Origin: Phellopilus nigrolimitatus
Taxonomy: Eukaryota; Basidiomycota; Agaricomycetes; Hymenochaetales; Hymenochaetaceae
Assembly (NCBI GenBank): GCA_021029095.1
Contig: JAJOHG010000094.1
Location: 1 to 64,000 of the forward strand
Reading direction: 5' to 3'
Length of the DNA: 64,000 nt
Of the stretch, positions 33,027 to 45,219 are shown one piece after another. The notes beneath the pieces were generated by a model. That model saw only the letters and a list, made by a program, of their open reading frames with translations, was not told the DNA's origin and did not search any database. The position numbers were made by a program, and so were the translations under genes. Positions within the stretch are counted from its first letter, which is position 1. The number at the start of each line of letters is the position of its first letter.

Positions 33027-34204
33027 GATACTTCCTAGAACCTGTCAGAGACATTGATAATAGATGGAAGCTGGACTTACTTGTTTCTAGATGACGACAA
33101 ACCAAGCCATCGTTAGCAAAAGCAACGTTGAATGTACGTCTGACTAATACATTACATAAAAAATGCCGGCGCTCGATTAACCTTTTTTTTCTTCACAGAC
33201 GCAAGGCTCGCCTCCTTCGCGTTGCCATTACATACAGCACTCCATTCTCATGCGTCCCCATCTCCGTCCCTGTTGCCTCAATATCCCCAGAAGCTACTCA
33301 CTTTCGGGGTTTCTCGAGACTTTCAGCCCTGTTCGTGAAAGGGACCATGCTTTGTTCATCGCGACGACGGCGGCGCACGAAGGCGAGTTGTCATCATCCT
33401 TCAGTTCTGGTGTGGCATCCACGAATGAGGCCATTTCCTTTGAGTGCTTCTGCACAAACAACGTCGAGGTGTCTTCCGGAGGTTCTTGAAGGTACAAATC
33501 TGTTCGCGAATCGTCAAGGAGCACATGACAGGACTTAGCTTTGAGAACAAGCGGTACCGTGTCTCTCGTGGTCTTGATTGGTCAAATTCGTCAACCGCTC
33601 AGGTTGAACTCAAACTTCATTACTTGCGGCGACGAGCCATCTGTCTCGACATCTGTGTCACCAATCCCGTGTTGCTCGGCGAAGGCCTCGCAAACAAGAC
33701 GCGGTAATAGTTAGGACGCTTGAACACTAAAAGCCTGGACGTCAGCGTCTGAAACTATCCGTTGCCGCTCCGCGGAGGCTTGGCTGCCAAGAGGAGCCCG
33801 TTATAATAGGATGGCACGACTTTTGTCAATATTTGTTTTCTAATCCTCCGATTTTCTCGCAAGTACGTCTCAGTTATCATTTTCCTTCTTTGCCTTGGAA
33901 CTAGAAATTATCTGATTTACTCACAGTCAGATGCGCCTGATCTGCTGACACGGAAAGGTGAAGTTGCCATTCGTCAGGGTTGAACAAAATGAATCATCCA
34001 ACAGCAAAAAGGCATGAAACTGATGAATTGAAGTTTGATCGCAGTATCGCACTTTCCGCAGCAGTTCGCGGAACTTGGACATAATTTATTGGATTTAAAG
34101 CCAGAAAACGATGCTTTAAAGCTTTGGTCACCCTTCTGCAGACGCAGTTCATCTTAAGGCCAGACGCCCGCTACCTTCAAACACATTACCTCTGCTATTC
34201 CGCT
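33027..34204. other. Intergenic with unrecognised short frames
   Basis: Plus frames at 33250-33489 and 33444-33707 look partly codon-like but show no family signature or clear splice links. They may be gene debris. Confidence 0.3.
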
Positions 34205-34920
34205 ATGTCTGAACAGCCCACAAGAGCAGAAAACGCTCCTCTGAGGGTCGGCATGCTCCTATGTGGTGAAGTCCAGCTTCTTGACGCCGCCGCGGTGGAC
34301 CTCTTCGCGATGCTCACTCCTGCGTATCTCCGCGCATGCAAACTCCCCGAAACGATTGTCGCGCAAGGCCACGATATCGAGTTCCACTATATTACAGACT
34401 CCGTCAAGAGCGCAGACGCAGCGCCGACGCACGCCTCCTTGACAGGGGACGTACATGTCCGTCTCACAGTGGGTGTTTAGTCGGCTATTCTTATTGTCTG
34501 AAGCCGCAGCTACTTATGAGTGGTTTTTTACTGTGCCCGCTTTAGGATACACTGGATAGCGTTGGCGTGCTCGATTATTTGATCGTTCCAGGTCCTGCGC
34601 CATCATACGTCCCTTCTGCCGAGACGCTTTCATTTATTCGCACACATGCCAAGTCAGCTCGTGCGCTGCTCGTCATATGCTCTGGAATTCTTCCTGTCGC
34701 ATTCGCCGGTGTCCTCGCGGGAAAGCGCGCCACGGCGCCCCTCATCATGCTCCCCATGCTTAGGGAAAGGGTTCCCGATGTAGAATGGACGGAGAAAAGG
34801 TGGGAGGTCGACGAGGAAGGCAAAATCTGGACAAGCGGCATGGTGACGAATGGGACGGACATGGGGGCCGCGTTTCTGAAGAAGACGTTCGCGCCAGATC
34901 TAGCAAACCTGGTACAGTAG
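34205..34920 (+). CDS. DJ-1/PfpI-like protein, C-terminus altered by a MITE
   Basis: Two exons (34205-34468, 34546-34920), 213 codons. The glutamine-amidotransferase-like fold is indicated by PLRVGMLLCGEVQLLDAA, YLIVPGP and the nucleophile elbow LLVICSGILP with its cysteine. The family includes chaperone/glyoxalase and ThiJ-like proteins; the exact activity here is unknown. The last codons GTA CAG TAG come from the TA target and first bases of the MITE at 34915. Without the insertion the frame would run about 20 codons further, to a stop after 35479. Confidence 0.85.
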
Positions 34921-35479
34921 GACCTCTCGTTAAGCTTACCTGTGGTTAAGCTTAACTTGTCGATAAGCTTGAGATTTTGTGTCCACGGACGTGGTAGAAC
35001 CGAAAAAATAGCACGTTAAGCTTAAATGTACAAGACGCTTAACGCTTAGCCATATTTTTGAAAATTAATTGGGAATAAGCTTAACGACAGGTCGTTTACA
35101 TAAGCTTTTGGAGAGTCACATGCGTGCCGGCCACAGTTCATATCTCAGCCACAAGCCTGTAGTTGATTTAGTCCTGCAATCCTTGTCATTTCCCAACAAG
35201 TCTAGAGAGCTTGTCAGGCACTTGCAAAACTTGATCGGTTCTTTCAGTTTTTCCCTGGAGATAACTTTGCACAAGCTCGTGCACTTTTACCGAAGATCAG
35301 AAATGAGCTTCGCAGAGATATCAATGAATCTCTTGAGCAGGCTGACATTAAGAAGTTTTTCTCGCAGTAAAGTAGAAAAAAGTATTACGTAATTATGAAG
35401 GCCGTGGATAAGCTTAACTTGTCGTTAAGCTTAGGCTCAGGTGTCCACCGAGGGTCAAGCTTAACGAGAGGTCCTACTG
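34915..35479. mobile_element. 565-bp pogo-like MITE
   Basis: Termini CAGTAGGACCTCTCGTTAAG are inverted repeats. TA flanks both ends (34913-34914, 35480-35481). Many AAGCTTAACTTGTCG-like subterminal repeats occur near both ends. It carries a remnant of a transposase C-terminus on the plus strand. Confidence 0.9.
35206..35370 (+). pseudogene. Transposase C-terminal remnant with PIP box
   Basis: A short open frame inside the MITE (54 codons, stop at 35368-35370) ends ELRRDINESLEQADIKKFF plus SQ. QADIKKFF fits the PCNA-interacting motif Q-x-x-I-x-x-F-F. Pogo/Tigger transposases are known to end in such motifs. No DDE domain or helix-turn-helix remains. Confidence 0.5.
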
Positions 35480-35890
35480 TATGCTCTCTGGCGGACGTTG
35501 GAGATAGGGAACAGGATTATCAATCGAAGCCAGAGCTCTTTTGAGGATTATCAACGGAGCTATGGTTAGCTTGATTCCACCAGTATCGTGATCTTGCAAC
35601 GCGGAAAATAGCTCTCGAGAGTCCTTGGTGTAATAAACCTATGATAGTCGCTGTTACACTTCATGTACCAGTGGATTTGCAGAAAGCCGCCTCAGGTCGA
35701 ACGAAATTTACATATTTAGGATATCTACTTGTGCAGGTTTAGATTCGAGTTACTCGTTCTTGTCTGAAAACTGTAAACTAGCCAACTGTGCTTACGTCAA
35801 TCGCTTTATTATGTCAGTTGCGTCTTGACTGTTTCGAGAAATACGTGACCATAATTCATTTGTTTCCTGTATTGCTCTTACTACTGCAAG

Positions 35891-37152
35891 ATGTCAACCA
35901 GCGTCAATGCTGACCGCGAACGCGAAGAAATGCTCGGGCTTTTAGCCTCGATGGGTGTGAAACTGCCTGCGTCGACAAAATTACCACTTCATGCGCTCGA
36001 CGAGCGCCTGGGAAAGGCCCTCGACTGCGCCCAGTGCTTTACGTCTCTCACCAGAGGAAAGGACGAGATCAAGCTTAAAAGTCTGACTCCTTGGAAGAAG
36101 AGCCAGTCACTTAGCGAGGCCATGCGCTCGATGAGCATCGAAGAGCTTGTTGTCGGCGATTTCGACTCGACCCCGTACGGCGAGCTGCGCCACATGATTG
36201 CAAACTCGATCGCGTTTTTATACGAGCAGCATAGGGAGAGTCAGTTCTTCATCGAGGATCCTGCTAGAGACAGGTCAATTACAATGACTGTAAGTCTCGA
36301 CACACTTATCGATTAGGAGCTGAGGACGCACGCAGGTCATTGGAATCCATATGGTGACGGACGAGATCCCGCTCATGGCGGTTGAATACAAGCGCGGAAA
36401 AGTAGAGGATGACGATGAGGAGGGAGCGAAAATGATTAACAGTCCCGAAGCACATACACTCGTCGTCAAGCTTCTGGAGCTGAATGCAACACACCTTCCG
36501 CAACAAAGCCGTGACGCAAGCTTGCCCATTCTCTCCTTCCTTCTCCCTCTCGGCCCGCTCGGCATGAAGGACATTGGGTCTCTCACAAAGGACGTAGGTT
36601 GCATAGTCTGCGGTGCCGCATCAACAAGCAAGTGTTCTGGTTGCCAGTTGGTCTCGTATTGTGGCAAAGGTAAGTCATCTAGGCAGATTCCTTATTTCTC
36701 ATCATTAAGACAATACGTTTACTGCAGTTTGCCAGCGCGCAGACTGGAAGCGCCACAGGCCCGCCTGCCGCTCTCTCGACTCGGGAAGCTGGCTTACTTT
36801 CACTTACATGTCCGGTTTCACCACCCTCATCAACCGCACCTCGCGATCCTCCGATATGCCCCAAGGCCGCCACTCCTCTAGCGCTCCGAACACACATGGA
36901 TTGGACGCGTTCATCGTAAAGGTCCAGATTGCAGGCCTTGGCGGGCCGTCCATGTTAATCTACGACAGGCAGCGCTCATTCGACGCAACCTACATGCGCG
37001 CATCGGACCCCGCCGGCTTTCAGCGCCTTGAGAATGTCGTGAAGACGGGTTACATAGGCCAAAAGGTGTACCTCTGGGCAAAACGCATCGGAGAGCAACA
37101 GCTGAGTATTTGTTTGGACAGAAAGCCAGACCAGGCGGGAATCTCGTGGTGA
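35891..37152 (+). CDS. MYND zinc-finger protein
   Basis: Three exons (35891-36289, 36336-36669, 36728-37152), 386 codons. The MYND finger spans the exon 2/3 junction: CIVCGAASTSKCSGC, then YCGKVCQRADWKRHRPAC, with all zinc ligands. The N-terminal half is helical and the C-terminal part beta-rich, neither recognised. MYND fingers bind proline-rich partners, often in transcription or methyltransferase complexes. No SET motifs are seen, so it is not an obvious methyltransferase. A broken relative is at 46009-46722. Confidence 0.85.
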
Positions 37153-37879
37153 TCAAAAATCAGAACTCCTCAAAACTTGTTCCGGCCCCAGGATGGAATG
37201 CGATTGTATTTGTATTCTAGGCTTTCTGCTTCTTAAAGTCCCGACCTTTGTTTCGATAGTACGATCAAATTGAATTCTACGAATTCTGAACATTAGTGTA
37301 AATAGCGGCAGGAACATAGGCATTGGCTATCACTTGTTTTTGGTATCTGATTAACAATGGTCTCCATAAACGAATCCTGATTCACAAGCGAGATTACTTG
37401 TCACACGTGGGAAAATAGTTCTCCAAAATTTGATTCCGCTCTGACGCTCGTAACCACACCCGCAGTCTCTACATACTCATTCGCATTCGGATTTTACGCT
37501 CGTTCCTCAATCCTGCAGACTGTTTCTTCGTATTCTGCATCCCAACGGAAAAACGTATCATGCCACTGAAACCTAAACATAATCACTCTCTCCCCCTGGA
37601 AGTCTCTCCAAAGTCTTATCAAATGCGATAGGCTAAACGTGGCTTCTCGATATCCTCACGCACTGAGAAGACATGCGCACGCCGCGGGCGCTCTAATCTC
37701 TGAGAGTGTTGCTTCCTATCAGGAAGCTAATGAATAAGCTATAGATACAGTGATGACGCTGTTTTGGGATATGACAAGTCCTTTGTCTGCCCGACGCCTT
37801 CCTGTCAGTGCTTCCTCTGTCGCTGAACGCTCGATAAACGGCTCCGAACTATCTGGACTCGTCTACTGTGCAGCTGAGC
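37153..37879. other. Intergenic
   Basis: Shared space between the MYND gene and the permease. Nothing recognised. Confidence 0.4.
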
Positions 37880-40074
37880 ATGGCAAACTTTACAAAGGAT
37901 ATCTCCAGCGTATCAATAGAGGCCGCTGGGGGCGCACACCACGACCAGCAACTCAGGAACGATGCACTGCACAAGGCGGACAACAAGCTACTCGCTGACC
38001 TGGGCTACAAGTCCGAGTTCAAGCGGGAGTTTTCTGTTAGTATATTCATGGAATTTTGACCATATACTGACGACAAATGCAGCTCATAGAAACGATCGCG
38101 TTTTCGTTCTCAATCATGGGCGTTATCGCTTCTGTGTCGGCGACACTCTCATTCCCCCTCGCTTCTGGCGGGCATGTTGGTATGGTGTTCGGCTGGCTCA
38201 TTCCTTCGCTCTTCGTCATGGCCATCGCGTCCTGCATTGCCGAACTGGCATCCTCCATGCCGTACGTCTACTATTTCCTCCTCTTCGGAGAAATCACGTT
38301 TAACATTGCGTCTGTCAGGACGAGCGCCGGACTATATTACTTCTCTGCAAAACTCGCACCCCCACGCTGGTCTGCACTAGCGAGTTGGATAACTGGGTGG
38401 GCAAACGTCACCGGCCAAGTGACACTCGTGTGCTCCATCGACTTCACTTGGTGAGTCATCGCTTGGTTCTCGATATCGTAACATTTCCCCGTCTTCTTTT
38501 CATCCTCTTATTTGCAATTATAGCAATTCTAACTCATAAACTACATCTCTGCAGTGCAGAGATGATCACAACCGCGCTCGCTGTTGGATCTGATGGTGCA
38601 ATCAACCTGGGAAACGGCCCTACCTTTGGCATCCTTCTCGCAATTCTTTTCGTACATGGTACTGTGTGCAGCGCCGCAACAAGTGTCTTGGCGAGGTTGA
38701 ATTTGTTCTATGTCGTCATAAACGGTAAGTGAACCATTCAAAAGCAATCAGCCAACTACTTATTGCTATTAGTGGGAACGACTATTGGTGCGATCATTGC
38801 GCTGTATGTGTGCTCCGGTGACAATAAGGTATCGACGCGCGACGCGTTCACGATGTTTGAGAATAATACCGGATGGTCGAACAGTCTGTCGTTTAAAAAC
38901 GTCTTCGATTAAGTCTCACAGGTTAATCTTTTAATGTAGGCGGCTGGGCCTTTATCCTTGCCTTTGTCGCACCGATGTGGTCTCTTACTGGCTGTAAGTC
39001 CAATTCTCAAAGTAGAACGCAACTCTTCACTGAGATCATCTCTTCCTTTTAAATCATTCTTTCTGATGCTCCAGATGATTCTGCGGCTCACATAAGTGAA
39101 GAGACGACTAACGCATCGCGAGCTGCTCCGCTCGCTATCTTAATTGGTGTTGGTGCGACTGCTGCATTCGGCTGGCTCACGTTCATCGCCGCGTCTTTTG
39201 CACTCGTTTCCGTACCTGCGCTTCTCGAAACGGAACTCTCTCTACCAATGGGCCAACTCTTCCTCGATGTCTTAGGGAAGAAAGGAATGTTGACAGTTTG
39301 GGCTCTCGTTATCGTCGTGCAGGTGAAATATTTCACCCTATTACTGCTTTGGTTTTTCATCTATCACTTTGCACTGAACCTTGCTGGAGTTTGTAACAGG
39401 AGCCGCGCAGACTGTTGACGCTTCACGCGTTGTGTTCGCTTTCGCACGGGACGGCGCTCTTCCTGGCTCGCGATACTGGCGGCGCATCAGCAGTCGCACG
39501 CAGACTCCTGTTCATGCAGTATGGCTTGTCGTCTGTGTCGCCGGTGTGTGTGGTCTTCTTGGCTTTTCCGAGGCGGCTCTCTCTTCCCTCGCCGGGTATG
39601 CGCACATTTTACTTTCCAAAAACATCAATTTTTCTTATTTCTGCCTCCAGCATGTCTGTCATAGGACTTTACACATCGTATACGACTCCGATCTTCTTGC
39701 GTATAACCACAGGACGAAATAAGTTCGTGCCAGGTCCATTCAATCTGGGGAGATGGAGCATCCTGCTAGGATGGATTTCCGTTGCTTGGGTCTCCTTCGT
39801 CATTATGTTTTTGCTCTTCCCGACGGTGCAAAACGTGGATGCCGAAAACATGAGTATGTCTCTATTTTTACTTGTCTATTACCCTTTTGCTGATCATGCA
39901 ATGGCTTCGGGCGTAGATTACGCCGTCGTGATTATTATGTGTGTCTTTATTTATGCGGGGTTGCACTGGGTGCTTTCCGCGCATCGGTGGTTCACGGGAC
40001 CGGTCAAGACTATTGAGGGCGATGCTGATAGTACAGTGGAGTCGAAGTCTGCGACTCTCGACGAAAAACACTAG
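37880..40074 (+). CDS. APC-superfamily amino-acid/GABA/choline permease
   Basis: Ten exons (37880-38035, 38083-38261, 38319-38450, 38555-38724, 38773-38883, 38940-38993, 39075-39322, 39390-39595, 39651-39853, 39917-40074), 539 codons, all phases consistent. About 12 membrane segments. The first helix region has FKREFSLIETIAFSFSIMG. Family signatures include ELASSMPTSAGLYYFSAKLA, SAAHISEETTNASRAAP and VVFAFARDGALPGS. The layout is that of the fungal GABA/choline/polyamine (ACT) permease group, working as proton-coupled importers at the plasma or vacuolar membrane. Substrate not determinable from sequence alone. It is not the parent of the MUP1-like fragments elsewhere in the window, which belong to a different APC subgroup. 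Confidence 0.9.
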
Positions 40075-40289
40075 CCTCGTCGCTATCGCCTCGTACTTTG
40101 TAACGCGCTCCGCATATGAATATTTTGAGAACGTCTCGGAGATAAGAGCGGTTGAACCTTTTCTGCTTGATCGACATGATCGACACTGTCGCCTTCGAAA
40201 CGACGAAGAGATAAGTATCTGATAAGCCCTTCGCCGATCTCTATAAAAATGTTAGTTAAAGGCCGGAAACCATTTCCGCAGGTGTCGAA

Positions 40290-40598
40290 ATGCAAGAGGC
40301 AGCGCGACCAGAGTGGACTCATTTCTTCGATTACCTAGTTTTACACCCCCATTTGCGAGATTCTTTGCCCGTGTCATTCGCTTACTTTATGAACATATCT
40401 TCAGGATGGTCAAGGTCATTTAAATTACTACATGGAATAGGTCAACTTCTTCAAAGTGATTGGTTGACTGCAGCTGAGTCGTGCCCAACGTACATACGTG
40501 ATTTTCTTTCGCTTAGGATTGAGCACGCTACGGATAGTGAAATTTACAGACTGATACCGAACACTTATTGGAAAGAACAGAGAAAGCAGGAAAAGTGA
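40290..40598 (+). CDS. Hypothetical 102-residue protein
   Basis: Single-exon frame with an ATG start (MQEAARPEWTHFFDYL). Not recognised. It is aromatic-rich and probably soluble. It lies between the permease and the agmatinase-like gene. It may be chance. Confidence 0.25.
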   Translation: MQEAARPEWTHFFDYLVLHPHLRDSLPVSFAYFMNISSGWSRSFKLLHGIGQLLQSDWLTAAESCPTYIRDFLSLRIEHATDSEIYRLIPNTYWKEQRKQEK

Positions 40599-40744
40599 AT
40601 GAGACGACGAAGATAGAATGAAGCATTCGTGGAAAGGTGACAGACGACACCACGGAGCTAGAAAATCAACGAGCCAATTCTTGAAAGGTAAAGTAGCACT
40701 GACGAGAAAAAAGAGATGAATTTTACTTATCCTGACGAGATGGT

Positions 40745-40750
40745 TTTATT
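40745..40750 (-). terminator. Polyadenylation signal of the agmatinase-like gene
   Basis: AATAAA on the minus strand, 9-14 bases after the stop codon. Confidence 0.4.
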
Positions 40751-40758
40751 ATAGATGC

Positions 40759-42363
40759 CTAGTCGTCATTACTGTTGGAGGCAATTTTGCCGAGCGGAGT
40801 TTTTGCCATCACGCTCAACACCTCGAAGAGCACCTATATTGAGATGTCGAAGCTGTCAGCAGCGCATTACCATTAGAAAAAAACATGTCACTCACATCAG
40901 CGGCTGCCATGGTCGTGAGCTCCGCGTTGGTGTCGTACGCAGGCGCGACTTCGACAATATCTGCGGAGATGAGGCGCAGGCCGTCGAGTCCGCGGATGAT
41001 CGTACGTAGCTCGCGCGTTGTCCAGCCTCCAGTCTCAGGCGTGCCCGTTCCAGGGGCGAATGCCGGGTCGATCGAGTCAATCTGATAGTTAACGAAGAAG
41101 AGGGGTCAGCTGGAGGTCTCAATTGGGAAGAGAGCTTGGCTGGAACGTACATCTATGGAGAGGTATGCGGGCCTGCTGCCGACGGTCTCACGGATCTTCT
41201 TGATAATACCATCCATACCTGAAGAGCGGATCCAACAAAGAGGGAGAAGGTCAGAAAGAGTAAAAATAACAGGCACTGAGCTCAGCACACGAATCGAAGC
41301 AATGAAAGCTTACCAAGGGTATCAATCTCACGAGCTTCGATACGTTGAAATCCAGTGGCGTCGTCGTTCTCATAATGCTCGAGGCCAGAGAGAGTAGTCC
41401 TGATCGCACCGTGCTAGAAAGAAAGGACAAACTAGGATCAAAGTGCTTCCAGGTAGTACAAACAAGAAAATATGAGCGGGATTAAATGGAAGCGAATGCA
41501 CTTGCAATTGACGACCCGTTTCTTATCAGACCCTCCTTGCTCGCCCAGTAGAAGTAAGTGCCGTGGTTAATCTCAGCTGTGTGGCTCGGGGCACCGCCAA
41601 ACACCGAAGGCTTCCACGAGTCAAGGTGCGAATCGAAGTGGATGACAGAGATTGGTCCGTAAGCGGAATACATTGAACGAAGAAGCGGCAGGACAATCGT
41701 ATGGTCGCCACCGAGGGTAATGATTCGGGGGTGCTCCTTGCCGTCTTTCGCGAGGCTCACGAGCTGCTCGCCTGTCTTCAAGTCACGCCCGAGCTTGCTC
41801 GCAGGAGTACGGTGCAGGAGCTCCTTGTGACCTTCTTCGATCTGCTTGATCGCAAAGTTATTGTCGTATGGTGTTACGGGTATGTCACCGCAGTCAACGA
41901 TGGTGAGATTCGCGAACGGATTGACGGCGAGAGGGACGTTGTAACCGCCGTACAGAGTAAGACGACGCGAGCCAGCGCGGATACCGGCAGGCCCGAATCG
42001 TGCGCCAGGTCGATAGGACGTACCCGTATCAAACGGTGCGCCGAGGAATGCGATGTCGAAGGGAACCTCACTCTGCGAGCCGAGACACTGTACCCAAGGT
42101 AACTTCGCGAAAGTCGTGATCCCAGAGAAGATAGAGTCGGCCGTCACTGAGTTTTCGTGAGCTACGACAGGAACATTAAATCGTCCGCACCCACCAGTGT
42201 CCTTTCCGCGATATGCCGCCTGATAAGGATACTTGACGTAGTCCATTGGCATCTGTGATTCTTCATGGCCTTCATGCGCGGTCACAGCCACGACGAGCGC
42301 AGCAAGTATGCAAGCTTTCGCTGTGGACATCATGATAGTTATGGTGTCGTGTGGGGTGGACAT
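40759..42363 (-). CDS. Secreted agmatinase/ureohydrolase
   Basis: Five exons (42363-41506, 41413-41314, 41218-41151, 41081-40896, 40833-40759), up to 429 codons. Manganese-binding ureohydrolase motifs are complete: [22 protein letters not shown], and across exons 3/4 [19 protein letters not shown]. The expected reaction is hydrolysis of agmatine or a related guanidino compound to an amine plus urea. The N-terminus ([20 protein letters not shown]) is a likely signal peptide, best placed with the ATG at 42333 or 42330. The first intron has a GC donor (AATT|GCAAGT). AATAAA lies just after the stop. Confidence 0.9.
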
Positions 42364-43244
42364 TCGAATGGGCAATCAGCTCCAGAGGGTCGAGGTTTTT
42401 GAAAGTCTGAGAATACAGGTTTGCTGGAGATAAGGTTATCGGGACTCGGCCTTGAGGCTGAGCAGGTGCTATTCTCTTGAGATGAGCGCAATTAATCGCG
42501 CAATGCAATTTGGCCTCGTTTTCTCCGGTGTACGTTCTTCCATCACGTGTTTTTGTGAGATAAGTCGACTCGAGAAAAGCGTTCTGATAACATGATTTCA
42601 AGCCAATCAGTCACTTGAAGCCCGATAGCGAGTGCGTTGGTCCTCGTTTATCATCACCTAAAAATTCACCGTAAGAATTAGACCCAAAGTTTACAGGAAG
42701 CCTCGCTCCGCTCCGTTCTTTGGTCCAGCAATTCCCCATATGAATGTCCTCGTCTTCTAACAGCGGTCCAAAAGAGAAATGGCGGCAGATGACTGGCCAC
42801 GACCTCAAACATGAGGCCAAGGAGATGTTCTTCTTGCGAATTAGCGTCTTCCTTGCGCCATTAGATTTGCCTCATTGCAAAGGAATGTAATTTTGAAGAA
42901 CAAGAAGAAAGACTTACAATTGATATGAGACCTGCACCTACCATGAGGCATCGAGAAAGCCTCTCGGATATGCGCAGGCATCGAGCGGAGAGCTGTTTTC
43001 GCATGGATTGGACTACTCGGACCGGAAAAGGTTTTCGACGTTCTCGCAAGAAACAAAAGCCCGCTGTTCCTGAAAATTTGCCATCAGCAGCGGACTTGGC
43101 CCAACGTAATCACGATAGATAGCAGATGGAGGGGATGAAGCGGGTACGGAAGAGCGTCGTTCAGTCTTAAAGCTGGACGTGAAAATCTATTCGGCTTCGT
43201 TATCGTCTCCCGATTAACCCGCCCGTCATTTTGACGCAGAAGAT
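42364..43244. other. Divergent intergenic region
   Basis: Separates the agmatinase-like and MATE genes, which are transcribed away from each other, so it should hold both promoters. No gene seen. Confidence 0.45.
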
Positions 43245-45219
43245 ATGGAGTCTGACCCGTTGCTCTCACACAATGCCGCCCAACATGATGGTGAACGGAT
43301 CATGCTGCAACCAGACTTGAGCGCGATTACGAAGAGCGAGTTCAATGTGAAATTAGTTACTTCACTTTTCGTCGACTCTGCTCCAGGCACGTGGGCGCTT
43401 TGCCTCGAACGCACCCTCGTCGATGGTTTTAATCAACTCTGCACACAGTCATTATTTCCTACATTCTTCAAAATTCGATCCAGACTGTCGCGGTGCTCAT
43501 CGCGGGACGGCTCGGACCAGATGAACTTTCCGCAACCGCCTTTTCCTATATGCTTGCCTTCGTCACAGGCGAGTCCGTTTACCTCTTTGCCTTGCATGTC
43601 TTTTGATCCCACAACGAAGTAATCACTTGGCAGGATGGTGCATCGCACTCGGTGGGACGACCGCACTTGATACATTCGGATCGCAAGCATTCACGGGCGG
43701 CGAGCGCCCCTCGGACGTTTCTGTCCACTTCCAGCGGTGCCTCATCGTACTCTGGATATTGCTCATCCCAGTGTGCGTGCTCTGGACAAATATAGAGCCC
43801 GTCCTACTCGTGCTCGGGCAAGAAGAGAAATTGAGCAGGGACGTGCAGAGTATCCTGCGAGTTTTGATCGTCGGTGCACCCGGGTATATCGCGTTCGAGA
43901 GTTTGAAAAAATATCTCCAGTGCCAGGGTATGTTAGTTTCCTTTCACCTCTTTACGATGCTTAAAGACTTACTGATATACTCAGGGATCATGCGCCTCTC
44001 TACACTCTCCCTCCTGCTCGTCTCGCCTCTCAATGTCGTACTCAATGTCGTTCTCGTGCACCACACGCCCCTCCGCCTGCTTGGCTCCCCGCTCGCACTC
44101 TCCATCACCTATTGGATTGCCTTCCTCCTCCTCGTCATTATCACAGTCGTCTCTCCACAACACAAAAACAACAAAACATGGGGAGGCTTGAAATTGAGGG
44201 AGGCGCTCGATCCTAATGGCGTGTTGAGGTTGCTAAAGCTCGCAGTACCGGGTATCTTAATGGTTGGGACGGAGTGGTTAGTGAACTTGGCTCTTGAGAA
44301 AAACAATCGCTTAGAATTATACATGCAGGGCCGCATTCGAAATTGTCGCACTTGCCGCAGGGAGGCTCGGCACGTTACCGCTTGCGGCGCAATCAGTGAT
44401 CATGACTACCGATCAGAGTGCGTCCTCCTCGCTGCTTAGCCAAGTAATACACTTATTATCGCACTGTAGTCCTCAATACGCTCCCGTTCGGTATCGGCGT
44501 CGCCGCCTCCGCGCGTGTAGGAAACCTTATAGGTGCGCGCGACGCCGTAGGTGCCAAGCATGCGGGTCATGCTGCGGCACTCCTGAGCGTCCTCGTTGGT
44601 GTTCTTGTCATGGGCGCGATGCTAGCGGCGAAGAATGAATACGGGTATATCTTCAGTGACGACGAGGAGGTTGTTCACCTGGTCGCAAAAGTGATGCCCC
44701 TCGTGGCGTCGTTTCAAGTATTATTCTGTCTTTCAAAAGAGATGCTCGAATATTGATGAAGCCCGGTAGGTCGCTGATGGGCTGGCCGGATCTTGTGGGG
44801 GCGTACTGCGCGGACAAGGTACGAGCTAAATCCCCGCCGACAGCCAGCAGTACTCATTAAGAATTTCAAGGTCGTCAGCACCTTGGTGCGCTATTCAACC
44901 TCGGAGCGTACTATGCGCTTGCACTCCCGTTCGGTATCGCGCTCGCGTTCAGCCAGCGGACACACATGGGCCTACAAGGGTTGTGGGTCGGTACGTTCTT
45001 TCCTTTTCGTCTTGTCTTTCGCATTCTTCTTGTGTCTGAACTTGAATACGTACAGGCCAAGTCGTTGCGCTCTTTATCGTCGGCCTGGGTCTCTACGCCG
45101 TTGTTTGGCGCGGGACAGACTGGGAAAAAGAGGTACAGCAAGGCGTCGCGCGGAATCGCGCAGATGCAGATGCGAAGAGGCGATACCATGCTCGCATCGG
45201 AAATGGAACTGAGCATTAG
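43245..45219 (+). CDS. MATE-family multidrug/toxin extrusion transporter
   Basis: Nine exons (43245-43386, 43449-43568, 43634-43927, 43985-44280, 44329-44417, 44470-44717, 44770-44818, 44871-44990, 45056-45219). MATE hallmarks: [37 protein letters not shown], the conserved [20 protein letters not shown] and [19 protein letters not shown]. Expected role: cation-coupled export of organic molecules across the plasma or vacuolar membrane. Introns 1 and 2 have GC donors. The exon 4/5 join is off by one base: the donor at 44281 gives the wrong frame for the clear continuation [10 protein letters not shown]. The gene may therefore be a recent pseudogene or contain a sequence error. Confidence 0.8.

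Noticed and set aside
35069..35392. 107-codon plus frame within the MITE
   Set aside because: It is the wrong frame. The frame ending at 35370 carries the transposase-like tail.
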